Source of the DNA: Spirometra erinaceieuropaei
Lineage: Eukaryota; Platyhelminthes; Cestoda; Diphyllobothriidea; Diphyllobothriidae
Length of the DNA stretch: 64,000 nucleotides
Direction of reading: 5' to 3'
Assembly: GCA_902702965.1 (NCBI GenBank)
Contig: CACRXP010000009.1
Coordinates: 946,584 to 1,010,583, forward strand
This document shows, piece by piece, positions 54,797-64,000 of the stretch. The position numbers and the translations under genes are program-made. Position 1 is the first letter of the stretch; every line of letters begins with the position of its first letter. A model generated the notes under the pieces. It did no database searches. It saw only the letters and a program-made list of their open reading frames with translations, and had not been told where the DNA came from.

Positions 54797-55552
54797 CAGT
54801 GAGTGGCCGATCTCCTGATATGTTGGCTGAATTTCTGAAATGTGTTTTCGATTGGGAAGGACTACTTAGGCGGGGTTATTCTACTGATTATCTTGCGACA
54901 TAATTCTACAATATTTCGGACTTGGCAGGATGTCAGGTTTTTACTGCCCCGCTTTTCAATCTCCTGTAGGAACCGTACGTGGTACAAGATGACTACTTAA
55001 ATAGCATGCATTTTTCACATCGATTTTCGATCGTCTTATAAATTCAGGCATATTTTAGAGAAAGCAGATAAAAATATGCTTTCTTTCACTGGTTTGATAG
55101 AGACTCTCGTCATCTTCATATTTTATGCTCGAAGAAGGAGTATAATTAGGTTTTAAAAATGTGTTCCGATTCCCGAATAATTTGGAACCTGATCAATCGT
55201 TGCATTGGCTCTTAGTGGTTTAAGTCTACAAGGTGCATGCGTTCCGCGTAGGGAAAATCGCATTTTCTTCTAAGCCTCTGAAAAGAAACCATATAGAGTC
55301 CACGAAATTTTGCAGTGTATGAAGACAAAATTGTACATTTCATGAGCAGCAGGTGTAAATGGACAGGTACGATGCTGTATAAATGGACCTAATTATACTC
55401 CTTCATCAAGTATAAAATATGAAAATGACGCGATTCTCCATCAAACAAGTGAAAGAAAGCATTTTTTGTTCGTGTTCTCTAAAATATGCTTGAAATTACA
55501 AGACCATCGAAAATCAATGTGAAAAATGCATGCTACTTAAGTAGTAGACTTG
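54797..55552. mobile_element. Palindromic MITE, copy 12 (second subfamily), right end lost
   Basis: Begins after TA with CAGTGAGTGGCCGATCTCC. It follows the subfamily to 'aaaaatgcatgctacttaag' and then stops, where PLE sequence begins. Confidence 0.75.
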
Positions 55553-55599
55553 ACACTAATGGAGGAGAAAGTTTGAGTTCCGGGTGTTTATATAAGTGA

Positions 55600-56045
55600 T
55601 AAAGAAGGATGGTCGAGCACCGGAACACTTCATTTATTGTTCCGACATTTCGAAATCGTACAGGAGTCGACCGTCAAATGTAGTGGCAACAACATCGGCC
55701 TCAAGCCACTATACGCAGCAAGATCATGGAAGTTAGACACCGTTTAAAGCCCGTGGAGCATTCTGGAGAATTTTATGGTATCCAGTGCCAAAACTGTCCT
55801 TGTAATTACGCAGGCCAAACTGGATGCATGCTCGAGACGCACATACACGTGCATAAGCTGGCTGTGCGACGAGGCGACGAATTATCACAAGCAGCCGCCC
55901 ACACCTACTTCGCAGCCACCAAGTTAATTGCCCACGCTAGAAACAAAGCAGGCCGAGATTCGATTGAAGTCCGGGCCTCGGATGAGAACCCATTCAATCG
56001 ATTTATCGATCTGGCGTCCTCGGCCAGCCTTCCCCCTGACTCCTT
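55600..56045 (+). pseudogene. Penelope-like element, lineage 4: GIY-YIG domain with inverted tail in front
   Basis: The intact frame 55726-56190 has GEFYGIQCQNCPCNYAGQTG, MLETHIHVHKLAVRRGDEL, KLIAHARNKAGRDSIEVRAS and NPFNRFIDLA. The YIG half is YAG, and the conserved Arg of the GR/R motif is replaced (TGCML), so catalysis is unlikely. Upstream (55610-55690) is the lineage 4 tail in opposite orientation (GTCGAGCACCGGAACACTTC), the same arrangement as the inverted pairs of lineage 1. Confidence 0.78.
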
Positions 56046-56199
56046 CTCGGCACTAGTTTCGCAAGTCCTCGAGGCCAAACAGTGCTGTTACATCACTGAT
56101 TGGCTACAGACGGATACAATTCAGATAGAGCAAACGTGCGAACGCAGGGATTGGTTTGATGGTCGACCTAATCGCCGCAAGCACATATAGAACTGCTCT

Positions 56200-57370
56200 T
56201 GCAATCCGCCGTTTTTTCGGCAGTAACCTTCGACCATCAGTGCGAGGTTTGTTTCACGTAGGCGAGAGCAAACTTGATCACACATATAAGCAGAATGATC
56301 TGAAGCAACTCGGCAGTGGTAGTTAGCAATATAACCTATGACTAGCATCTCACTGAGCAACATACACGTTTCTAGGCTGAACGACTTTCAGTGGTGCGGA
56401 AATCTTCAGTTACTTCGGGCACAATTACTATAAGAAGAGGGCCAAAAGTTAAACAAAAACATCAGCGAACAAGACGCGACTTTTTAAATGGAAGCGTTCT
56501 ATGCCTCTGTTGCACACAACTTATTCTGCTGTGCAAGTCACATCAATGCGAATGAGACTAAAAACCGATAGAACGAGACTGGAAACGGTTGAGAGGTGGG
56601 ACTCACTAGTGGTTGGCTCTGAGTTCCAGCGAAGCATTGACACTATCCGGACCACCAGTCCGGAGTCGAGAGTACGCGTTTTTCACAATGGGATGCTTGT
56701 GGCTAATGCCCAAACATAGATACATACACCTACAGGAGTCGGGATGTTCACTTTTTCAGAGCATTCCGTCACGGCTTTGAGTAAAATGCAACTGCCATTC
56801 AACACGTCTTCAGATGGTAGCTTACCTTGGAGTGCATTTTTTGAGAAACACGCCTAACTAACCTCCATCGAGTTGGGTGCAAATTACACATCAAAACCTG
56901 TCAAATTCTCTCAGACTAGACTTCGCGAGGAATTTAGAGGGTGTGTTTAGTCGCCACCCTAGTTAGTTTTTTCAGAATTGAATGCTGTCGGGTAGCTGGC
57001 CGAAAATCGTACTTCCTAAATTAGCAACCAATGGTAATTGTATTGCACTCGAGAGTTCAGAGTGGCAACATAGACAAGGGAGTTGCGAGTTCACTGGACA
57101 TGAGCAGTCTTTGATAACCTTTATAGAAGTCAAATTGCGAACTTTATTAATGGGAGCCCATACAAACGTTTTATAAATTTTTATGTAGCTGATAAACCAG
57201 TGAAATATCACATCCACCACGAACTGCAGGTTGACTCGTTTGTGCAAGTGGACCCTTATTTGACCACAAATTTTGCTGGCATTTGTACCGCTATACTTAC
57301 ACAGACTAAGCACCAACTGTGGCCGACTTTAGATTTTACGTACAAACTCGCTACCAGAACTCTAACGGAT
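56200..57370. other. Nothing recognised
   Basis: A minus frame at 56972-57316 and plus frames opposite it are open, but neither shows a known family or splice context. Confidence 0.3.
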
Positions 57371-57374
57371 GATC

Positions 57375-57575
57375 GAGCACACAGCAGCAGTGAGGTGGGG
57401 GAAAGGAGTCAGCTCCTAAGTCGTTACTAATTCAACAAAACTCGGCCACACATTCAAGTTCGATGAGGCCGACATTTTTGCGTGAGCCGTCAGTTGCTTT
57501 AATTCTGGTTCGCCGGCCTGCATTCTGTCAAGTGCAATGACCTCCCCCCGCCTTATTCAATTCCGTGACCTTGGT
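57375..57575 (+). pseudogene. PLE lineage 1 fragment (endonuclease C-terminal part)
   Basis: 'gcagtgaggtgggggaaagg' to 'cattcaagttcgatgaggcc' and 'gtgcaatgacctccccccg' parallel the segment 46760-46960 and 16400-16520, heavily decayed. Confidence 0.55.
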
Positions 57576-57734
57576 AGAAAAAAACTGACCATTTTCCAGC
57601 GTTAAACTGTCTTCGCATTTGGCTTAGGTATTGGTAATTAATTTCTAATGTGCATTTTTAGATTTCTCAACGAAGCTAAGCGGAAAAGTCACGAATTTTG
57701 ACGATAAATTCAAAAAATTCATACAAACAGTGCA

Positions 57735-57905
57735 TTCAATAGCATTACCAAGAAAGACAATAGAGACTGGAATGGCCATTTCTGACTTATTAGCCATCGT
57801 TAGCTAGCCATACCAAACCCCGAAGTGTGGAACACCTGGGACTCGATCCCGCGACCTGTTAGTTGGAAGTCCAACGTCTCTAACCACTGGGCCACGAGCC
57901 CGTCG
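57735..57905 (-). mobile_element. tRNA-derived SINE (family S), best full copy
   Basis: Read on the minus strand: GGGCTCGTGGCCCAGTGG with A-box TGGCCCAGTGGTTAGAG, B-box GGGATCGAGTCCC, then 'ggtgttccacacttcgggg', 'ggctaataagtcagaaatgg' and the tail 'ccagtctctattgtctttc'. About 170 bp. Confidence 0.85.
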
Positions 57906-58072
57906 ACCTGTCGGTTTCGATCGGGAATATACAATGTAGAGGAGGGTGCTCACCGATCATTCTTACGGAACTCACTCTTCTCGTTGTGCCTTAGGGCCCT
58001 CTCTCGAGCTCAACCGGCAGCCCCAGACAGAGAAGCAGTCATGAAGAAGGGGGCACAATCGCCGGAACAAGA

Positions 58073-58130
58073 GCTTTATTCGCCCAACGTTTTGTATTCC
58101 TGCTCGAAATCATCATCAGAGAAAATAGCA
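58073..58130 (-). ncRNA. Hammerhead-like core in inverted PLE tail
   Basis: Minus strand: GCTATTTTCT, CTGATGA (58119-58113), weak stem II, AAAACGTT, GGGCG, AATAAAGC. The 5' core is intact; the GAAA and GTC sites are altered. Confidence 0.45.
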
Positions 58131-58144
58131 GAACCCGTATTTGA

Positions 58145-58200
58145 TACCTTGTCTGATGACGGGTCCGAGCAGGAATTCGAAATGTAATTTGAATAAAGCT
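58145..58200 (+). ncRNA. Hammerhead-like core in inverted PLE tail
   Basis: CTGATGA (58153-58159), C, stem II GGGTCC/GAATTC partly paired, GAAA, TGTA in place of CGTC, GAATAAAGC. The cleavage site is mutated. Confidence 0.45.
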
Positions 58201-59139
58201 TTTTTCCAACGATTATGTCTCCTTGCTCACATTCTTTTAGTTACATCTGGACTTCTAAACAGACCCTGTAACAAAATCCAATGTTCTAATGTATCCCAGA
58301 AATCCAGTAAATTCCCAGAGCTAGGATAATATTTGGCGCCGACCAATTAAATAGTAATACCGCCAAATTAGGCTTAAGGACGGAAGAAGAGAGTCCTCTC
58401 TCCGATGGAGAGCTATACCTACAGTTCAGATAAAACACGTCGAGCTCCATGATAAGTCACTCTTCTCGAGTCAACGTCACCACCTTCACAGTAGGTTGGA
58501 TCCTGCTCAAACGCCTGCAGCCAAACGCAAGACACGACATCCAGCAAGCACAGAGTGAACTTGTCAACCAGCAAATCCACATCCCGAACGATTTTGTTGC
58601 AAAGCCTCGAACTACGCCCGTTGAAGGATTGCCGCACAGATCGGAAAATGTCCTCTTTCCGCACTTCAGAACAGAACTCAGCTCTAGCTTCTGCGTATCT
58701 AAGTTGTGGGCTACTGAGCTATGAAAATTCAAAAACATCTTGAAATTTGTCGTAGGCGGCAAACAAAAACTGAGTCACCGGGCGAATATCACACTCATTG
58801 ATGCGGAAATTGCCGATTGACTAGGAAAAGTGTGACTGAGTGACTGATAACGATACCGAATAAATGCTGCGTCATAGCGCGCAAGTCATAAACATCGCAT
58901 CCAGTATGACGTATACCTAGCTAATCGGGCCGTCGATGACCTTGACGTACAATGCTGAGTGTGAGTCCTCCGTTTGAGGCGTAACTTCCTCGTCTTGATG
59001 AAGCCCGCTGGTTGGACCACCTGTTGCGTCGTGAATGTTTATTTCTGGTGCCGATTATTCCGGGGCGTAGATGCAAGAACTCACAGGAGGCGTCATTTCC
59101 GCCTGAGGTTTTAGAATCACACTTCAGGCCTGCATGTAA

Positions 59140-59215
59140 TATCAAGCCCGCACCCAGTGGTAGAGCACTCGGGCCTCCTGAGGCGGAGTCCCTCTCTCTC
59201 TTTCTCTCAGTTTGT
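59140..59215 (+). repeat. A-box-like fragment and CT-rich run
   Basis: CGCACCCAGTGGTAGAGCAC resembles a tRNA A-box region, followed by a TCTCTCTCTTTCTCTC run. No B-box was found, so it is a weak sign of a tRNA-derived element. Confidence 0.3.
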
Positions 59216-59689
59216 AAGGGAACGGCAAGAATGTGGGATAATATTGTGACTTTCAATCCGTTTTTAATAATCCATGCTTTGCTTCTCCTCTCTACAACGG
59301 GCCGCGCGGTAGATGCGATGGACCAACACGGAAGGGGTGTAGCTAAGGACACAGAACGCGTTATTCAGACTGTACACCTATAGCAAATGCCACACCTAGG
59401 GGGTGTGGTGATTTGCCCATGCGCAGGCTCACATCTCCCTCGTTTCGCCAATCAGATGGCTGACCGGCCCGAACAGCGCACCGGGGCCTGAGAGAGGGCT
59501 TAGAGATTGACTTCGTCTCTGCGGACTTGCAGCAGTTTTCGACAATCACGATAAGTTAATAGTCGTGGTTTGAAAGGGTACCAACTAACGGATAGCTCGG
59601 AAAATGTGCTTGCTGAAACTCTTGGTACGTGACTTCCAAAATAAAGCGCACTCCTCTCACTCGCTGTCCTCCAAGGACGAAGAGTCGGG

Positions 59690-59950
59690 CTGTAGTGGTC
59701 CCTCTTTAACGTGGCCTCCATGACACTCCCACTCAGTTGGGATGCGAGCCCGATCCGGTCTCCGGTCTTCTTGGCTCTGTCTTGACACCGGGACTAAGAG
59801 GATGAGGGAAGAGGGCGAGTACGATGGATGCGGCGCAAGTCCATTATCACCGTGAACCATTTCATGTGCAAGCCACCGACCCTGCATCCACCATGCTGTA
59901 GGGCACACGGCGGACATCGTCGTTCGCAGCGGTTGGACTCTCGCATGAAT
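59690..59950 (+). repeat. Interspersed repeat family B
   Basis: Contains 'gtggcctccatgacactccc', 'ggctctgtcttgacaccggg', 'atgcggcgcaagtccatta', 'gcacacggcggacatcgtcg' and 'gcagcggttgg'. Confidence 0.7.
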
Positions 59951-60023
59951 CCGCGCGAAGTCAGACTATTGCCATCCCTATCTTGCAACCTAGAGCCCAG
60001 TTCAAATATTCTAAGATGTTTTG

Positions 60024-60500
60024 GCGGATTTTGAATAATTCCTATTGACCCAACTTTGAAAAACTCGGCGCCTCGGTGGGATTCGAACCCACGCAGTAAG
60101 GAGAAGGCTTTAGCGCAGCCAACTTTTAAAGCATCTGAGTTACGAGGTCCCGCCGGACGATGCGAGTTTAATCACATTTGGGTCAAGTATACCCACCCAA
60201 CCTACTGCAAAGTCTGGAATGCACCAAATCTGATAGAGTAAGTTGACTGCCCAGGCAGGATTTCCCAAGTAGTTCACCTAGAATCCACCAGATGACAGAC
60301 AGGCTTACGTAATTCATAGATGTTGGGCGAGTAACTTGAACCAAATGTGATTAAACTCGCGTCGTCCGGCGGGGCCTCGTAGCTGAAGTGGTTAGAGCGT
60401 TGGCTGCACTAAAGCCTTCTACTTACTGCGTGGATTCGAATCCCACCGAGGCGTCGAGTTTTTCACAGTTGGGTCAATATGAATTATTCAAATATTCTTC
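60024..60500. mobile_element. tRNA-derived SINE (family T), inverted pair
   Basis: The right arm (60327-60497, plus) has a nearly complete tRNA-like cloverleaf at 60379-60455: GCCTCGTAGCTGAAGTGG, a long variable arm, B-box GGATTCGAATCCC and CCGAGGC closing the acceptor stem. The left arm (60028-60208) is its reverse complement, including the tail beyond the tRNA part ('ttgacccaactttgaaaaactcg'). The arms are about 120 bp apart. The extended homology argues for SINE copies rather than two real tRNA genes. Confidence 0.8.
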
Positions 60501-61099
60501 TAAACCCATTACGAGTGGTTTGCTTTACTTCAATTTTCGATGCAAATTAGCGAAATTATGAGGCTGCCTTGAGCGAGCGGCGACTACGATGACTAATAAG
60601 GTGCTCGCCTATTGTATATCAGGGAAAATTTAGTCGTATAGTATATTATGAGGCTTCGTGATTACTCTCCAATGGTAGGTTACCGGTTACAGTACTATCT
60701 CAACTCCTGACTGACAGCGAATAAAGCAAAAATCCGACAATGGCTGGTATGAAAATTATACAATTTACTATCTTTACCGCAGCATGAATGGCTAGTCAAA
60801 AACCGGTGTAAACGAAGAGGTTGATGAAAACAGTGCGTGTTTATTTATAAGAAAAGGGCAGTGTTTATTGTGGCGGATAGCATCCTCAGTCCATATTCTA
60901 CTTACAGTGGGTGACGTAAATTCACGTATAGCGATGACTGAAATCTAGATGACCATTTTGAAACACTTATAATGCTGTGAATTTTACTTATTATCCTCAC
61001 ACGCTCCGAAAAATCTCCTTTTCCTACACAGACTACCCATCTAGGTAATTTTATTTAAAAAAAACAAGTTTCCGGCAGGTTACCGCCGGAAAGTTAACG

Positions 61100-61440
61100 A
61101 TAATTTTGGTGAAGAAAGATCAGATCCCGTGTCGGGACTGCCCTCGCAACTACACAGGACAGACCGGACGGCGACTTAGCTCACGATTAACGGAGCATTC
61201 ACGGCGGTCCGGAGAGGCGACCCGTTGTCTCAGGTCGCCACTCACAGCCTGGAGGAAGGCCACGAATTCAACTTCGCGAGCACGCCGATAGTAGCGCGGA
61301 CATGGCGAGAACTGTTGGAGGCCCGGGTGTCTGACACCAACTTTATCAACGGACACGTTTCCATGCCCCCTGCTATCACGCGCTCCGTTCCCGAGGCCAA
61401 GAGGCGAGACCCTATTTCCAGCCAAGGGTGCACGCAGTCA
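61100..61440 (+). pseudogene. Penelope-like element, lineage 4: GIY-YIG fragment
   Basis: The frame from 61106 reads QIPCRDCPRNYTGQTGRRLS then SRLTEHSR. A +1 change leads to the frame from 61225: SQVATHSLEEGHEFNFASTP, WRELLEARVSDTNFING, which carries the Glu and Asn of the endonuclease. The RT part is missing. Confidence 0.8.
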
Positions 61441-61449
61441 CGCCGCCGT

Positions 61450-62710
61450 GAGACGGCGTGGGACTCAGCTTATCGCAAATGCCACCCTCTGAACTCATAT
61501 TCTCCCCCCCCCCTCCCCTTCATGGCTTGGCTACAAAAACTGCTCATATGATGCCGCATTCTCACAGTCTCTGTACGGGACCGGAAACTCAGACTAATAC
61601 ACCTACTATTCCAGAGATCGTTTGTTCATCTTTACAGGAAAGATTCTCTTGATACCTGCTAATTATATTCTTACTTCCAAACAACCTCATGCCACTTTTA
61701 GTACTTCCGTGTTTTCCTTTGCGTGTAGGTCGTCCACTATAGATCGGTTGTTTTATTTAATGCATTTAGATCAGTTTCTGATTGATTAGCGATTTTTCGT
61801 TAATTTTCGTAAAGCTTCGTCACCTATTGGAAGTGCGTGATATTGTTGAAATTCGATAGTCGACAACTTGAGGTTGTACAATCTTTTACTGAAGCCGAGG
61901 ATGTACACACAGCACTGCAGGCAGTTTCAACTGGCATTTCCGCCAGGCAAGTTGCCAGTCGAAGTGCACGTGCCCGTGCTTTGTCCGGCTGCAGCCAATC
62001 AGTGAAGACAGAAGTGCCGATTGGCGTCACAGCGTAGCAAACCGGAGGTTGAGTCAGGCGAACCGGAGGCTGCGTGAGCAAGCGGCGGCCCTGACGACGG
62101 CGAGAACGAGCAACTTAAATACCAGCACAGTAGATAAGGGCATTTTCGACAGATACGCAGGGCCTGCGTGTACTGAATTGGCCTGAAATCAGCAGTCTAT
62201 AGACATACCCAGGAGATCTGTAGTTTAAAGGGCCAGGTTGAGATGGAGCGGGTCAGAGATTAGACAGAAGAGGGAGTTTTCGATGTTGCTGGCTTTATGG
62301 CTGCAAATCGCCCGTAGGAAGTCTGCTCAAGCTCACTACCGCAAGTCAGCCTGAAATCATCGGTGCGTGTTTGACCTACTCACTATCAGGATCCCAACGC
62401 TACGTAGCGTGTACACAACTGGAGCAGGCGGCGACCAAAAATTCATGTTGGAACATGAGGGGTAACATGCATCGGTAAGTTGGAAACAGAGGCATAGATA
62501 GTTGGGGTTCTGCTGATACGTTTATGACAGCTTCTGTAGTTCCGAAGCAATACCCACAGTAGGAATTGTGTTCAGAGATCAGCACCGCCGGATATCTTAT
62601 AAGGTCACGTTAAAAAGGTACGATCCGCCTTGCATAGGCAACATCGTGATTCATCATTAAAATGGTCTCTGTCTGTATAGGATGCACGATATGCCGTACT
62701 TGACGGTACA
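61450..62710. other. Nothing recognised
   Basis: No supported gene or repeat; a C-run is at 61505-61520. Confidence 0.3.
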
Positions 62711-62721
62711 AGTACTGATTG

Positions 62722-62915
62722 AAAGCCTAGACAAATGGTTAACCGATATTCTGCCGATGCACGAAACAACTGCGAGGGCTTTGGTTCATCAGTGAATCCT
62801 TCACCAATCCTCGTCTGTTTTTTGGTAAATAATGCAGTTTCGGAATTCCAGCTTTTTGATTTCCTTAGAAATTAATCGGTGACTAGGAGTAAATCCATCT
62901 ATTTCAGGCTCGGAC
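62722..62915 (-). mobile_element. Retrozyme-like repeat, diverged fragment with hammerhead core
   Basis: Minus strand: 'attaatttctaaggaaatcaaaaagc' type sequence near 62850 (same words as at 42.5 kb), then 'TTCA CTGATGA' (core 62792-62786), 'GCCCTCGCAG', 'CGGCAGAATATCGG' and a ruined GAAA. Orientation and word order match the 42 kb copies. Confidence 0.55.
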
Positions 62916-62999
62916 TGAAATTTGGTATGAATATATGGGTTGCGAAAATTCCCATTGAAGAATTCAAAAGAGGATTCGACGAGCATACGTAGGCTTTCG

Positions 63000-64000
63000 A
63001 TAAATTCTCATCAGGCCTATACATTATATCGCTATCGAAATGGTTAAAAGGAAAATTCGGCAAGCCGAAATTATTCTGTAGTTGGAGTTTGGAAAGAGGG
63101 TCTGGGTGGGCGAGGTGAAAAACAAAATTACCGTCAGTGTCAGGGAGGAGAAGGGGATGGTGGGCACTGGGTGAATTTAAGGAAGGTGGGTTTTAAGGTA
63201 AGGCCACCTGTAACAAAAGAGGGATCCCCATTCCCGTTCGCATCCAGACGCCATACGGAGAGGAGGAGGGGGCCCATCGCTGTGACGATCGCCCACAGAC
63301 TGAATCGATTTCGAGGCCTACACATATGACCTTGGACTGCAGTTGGACAGACTATGAGAAGCGATGTCACCTCAACCTCCGCGCATAGAAGCTTCTTCGC
63401 TTGTGGAACCCTTGGCGCGATGGAACTACGGTTAATTATGTCGTCTGTGCTTGTCGGCGCTGCCCTGGAAGGAATACAGCGTCTCGAATAATCGGTGTAT
63501 CTTTAGTGCCACAATCATCCGGCCAAGTCTCCATGGGAGCCAACAGTAGGAACGTTTTGCTCCTTACAGAATCCAAAACCCTTAGTTGCTGGCCGTTGGT
63601 TAAGCCAGGACGCGTGCTGACGGCCTGAAGTCCTACCAGTGTCAGCCACTCTTACAAGTGCGTTGGAGGCAGGCCGAAACTCCCAGTGGCTAGTGATGTG
63701 TACCACCGTATCCGAGGTGTGTTCGTGAGAAGTGTGATGGGGCGAAAAACGAGGATTCTAAAGGCAGAATTATACGATAGACGCTAATGAGGCGAGGGAG
63801 TGTACAGACGGTTCAGCAGTCCGCTGTACTCTTTAGTCTCTTCAGGCGTATGCTAGCCGCTGAGGTTTGTCTGCTCCAGTACTGAGCGTATGCGTGAACC
63901 TGGGCTCTGTCCGTCTGGGGCAAATCAGCGGGGAACGCAGGGTTGTTTGGCCTCGAGCTCTCTACACACTGGTATCAAGACTCGTGCAGTTGAAGCCGGA
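63000..64000. other. Nothing recognised
   Basis: G-rich patches (63060-63180), short frames on both strands, no family that I can support. Confidence 0.3.

Larger units (their letters stand above)
58030..58235. mobile_element. PLE lineage 1 tails, compact inverted pair
   Basis: The minus tail 58030-58135 (CACAATCGCCGGAACAAGAG, TCATCATCAGAG) is joined directly to a plus tail 58140-58235 (GTCTGATGACGGGTCCGAGC, GAATAAAGC, CCAACGATTATGTCTCC). Nothing lies between them. Confidence 0.85.

Noticed and set aside
58921..59383. 143-codon minus and 123-codon plus frames over the same bases
   Set aside because: Neither shows family motifs, and CT-rich and A-box-like repeat sequence contributes to both.
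1..64000. CRISPR arrays, rRNA genes or bacterial operons
   Set aside because: No regularly spaced repeats, no conserved rRNA blocks, and the split-gene structure is eukaryotic.

Overview
The window is nuclear DNA from a metazoan, most likely a parasitic flatworm, perhaps a large-genome tapeworm. The reasons are short GT-AG exons set in multi-kilobase introns, interstitial TTAGGG-like arrays, very dense repeats, and many decayed Penelope-like elements (PLEs) with GIY-YIG endonuclease reading frames. No prokaryotic gene organisation is present. The taxon is an inference; the eukaryotic intron-exon structure is read directly.

One host gene dominates. On the minus strand, from about 43.9 kb down to the left edge, 16 exons with matching splice sites and phases encode about 970 codons of a large lipid transfer protein (apolipophorin/apoB/vitellogenin family). 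They cover the start of the lipovitellin N-terminal domain, its beta-barrel, the helical (HEAT-like) region and the start of the following beta-sheet domain. The signal-peptide exon (above 43.9 kb) and the C-terminal part (left of position 438) are missing. No frameshift or stop was found in the exons, so the gene looks intact.

The introns and the right third of the window (44-64 kb) are mostly mobile-element debris. I see: (i) at least four PLE lineages with RT C-terminal, linker and GIY-YIG remnants, whose 3' tails carry hammerhead-ribozyme cores, often as tail-to-tail inverted pairs; (ii) a separate short repeat, best seen as a tandem dimer with a period of about 347 bp at 42.4-43.0 kb, that carries a different hammerhead architecture and looks like a retrozyme (a non-autonomous ribozyme-bearing retroelement); (iii) about twelve copies of a ~1 kb almost fully palindromic element with TA flanks and CAGT ends (Tc1/mariner-type MITE or foldback element); (iv) two tRNA-derived SINE families; (v) a ~300-400 bp GC-richer repeat family; (vi) degenerate telomere-like arrays, trinucleotide microsatellites and one assembly gap.

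From 44 to 64 kb I find no gene that I can name. A few open frames may be exons and are listed with low confidence. The strongest leads for new biology are the retrozyme-like hammerhead repeat and the hammerheads on inverted PLE tails.
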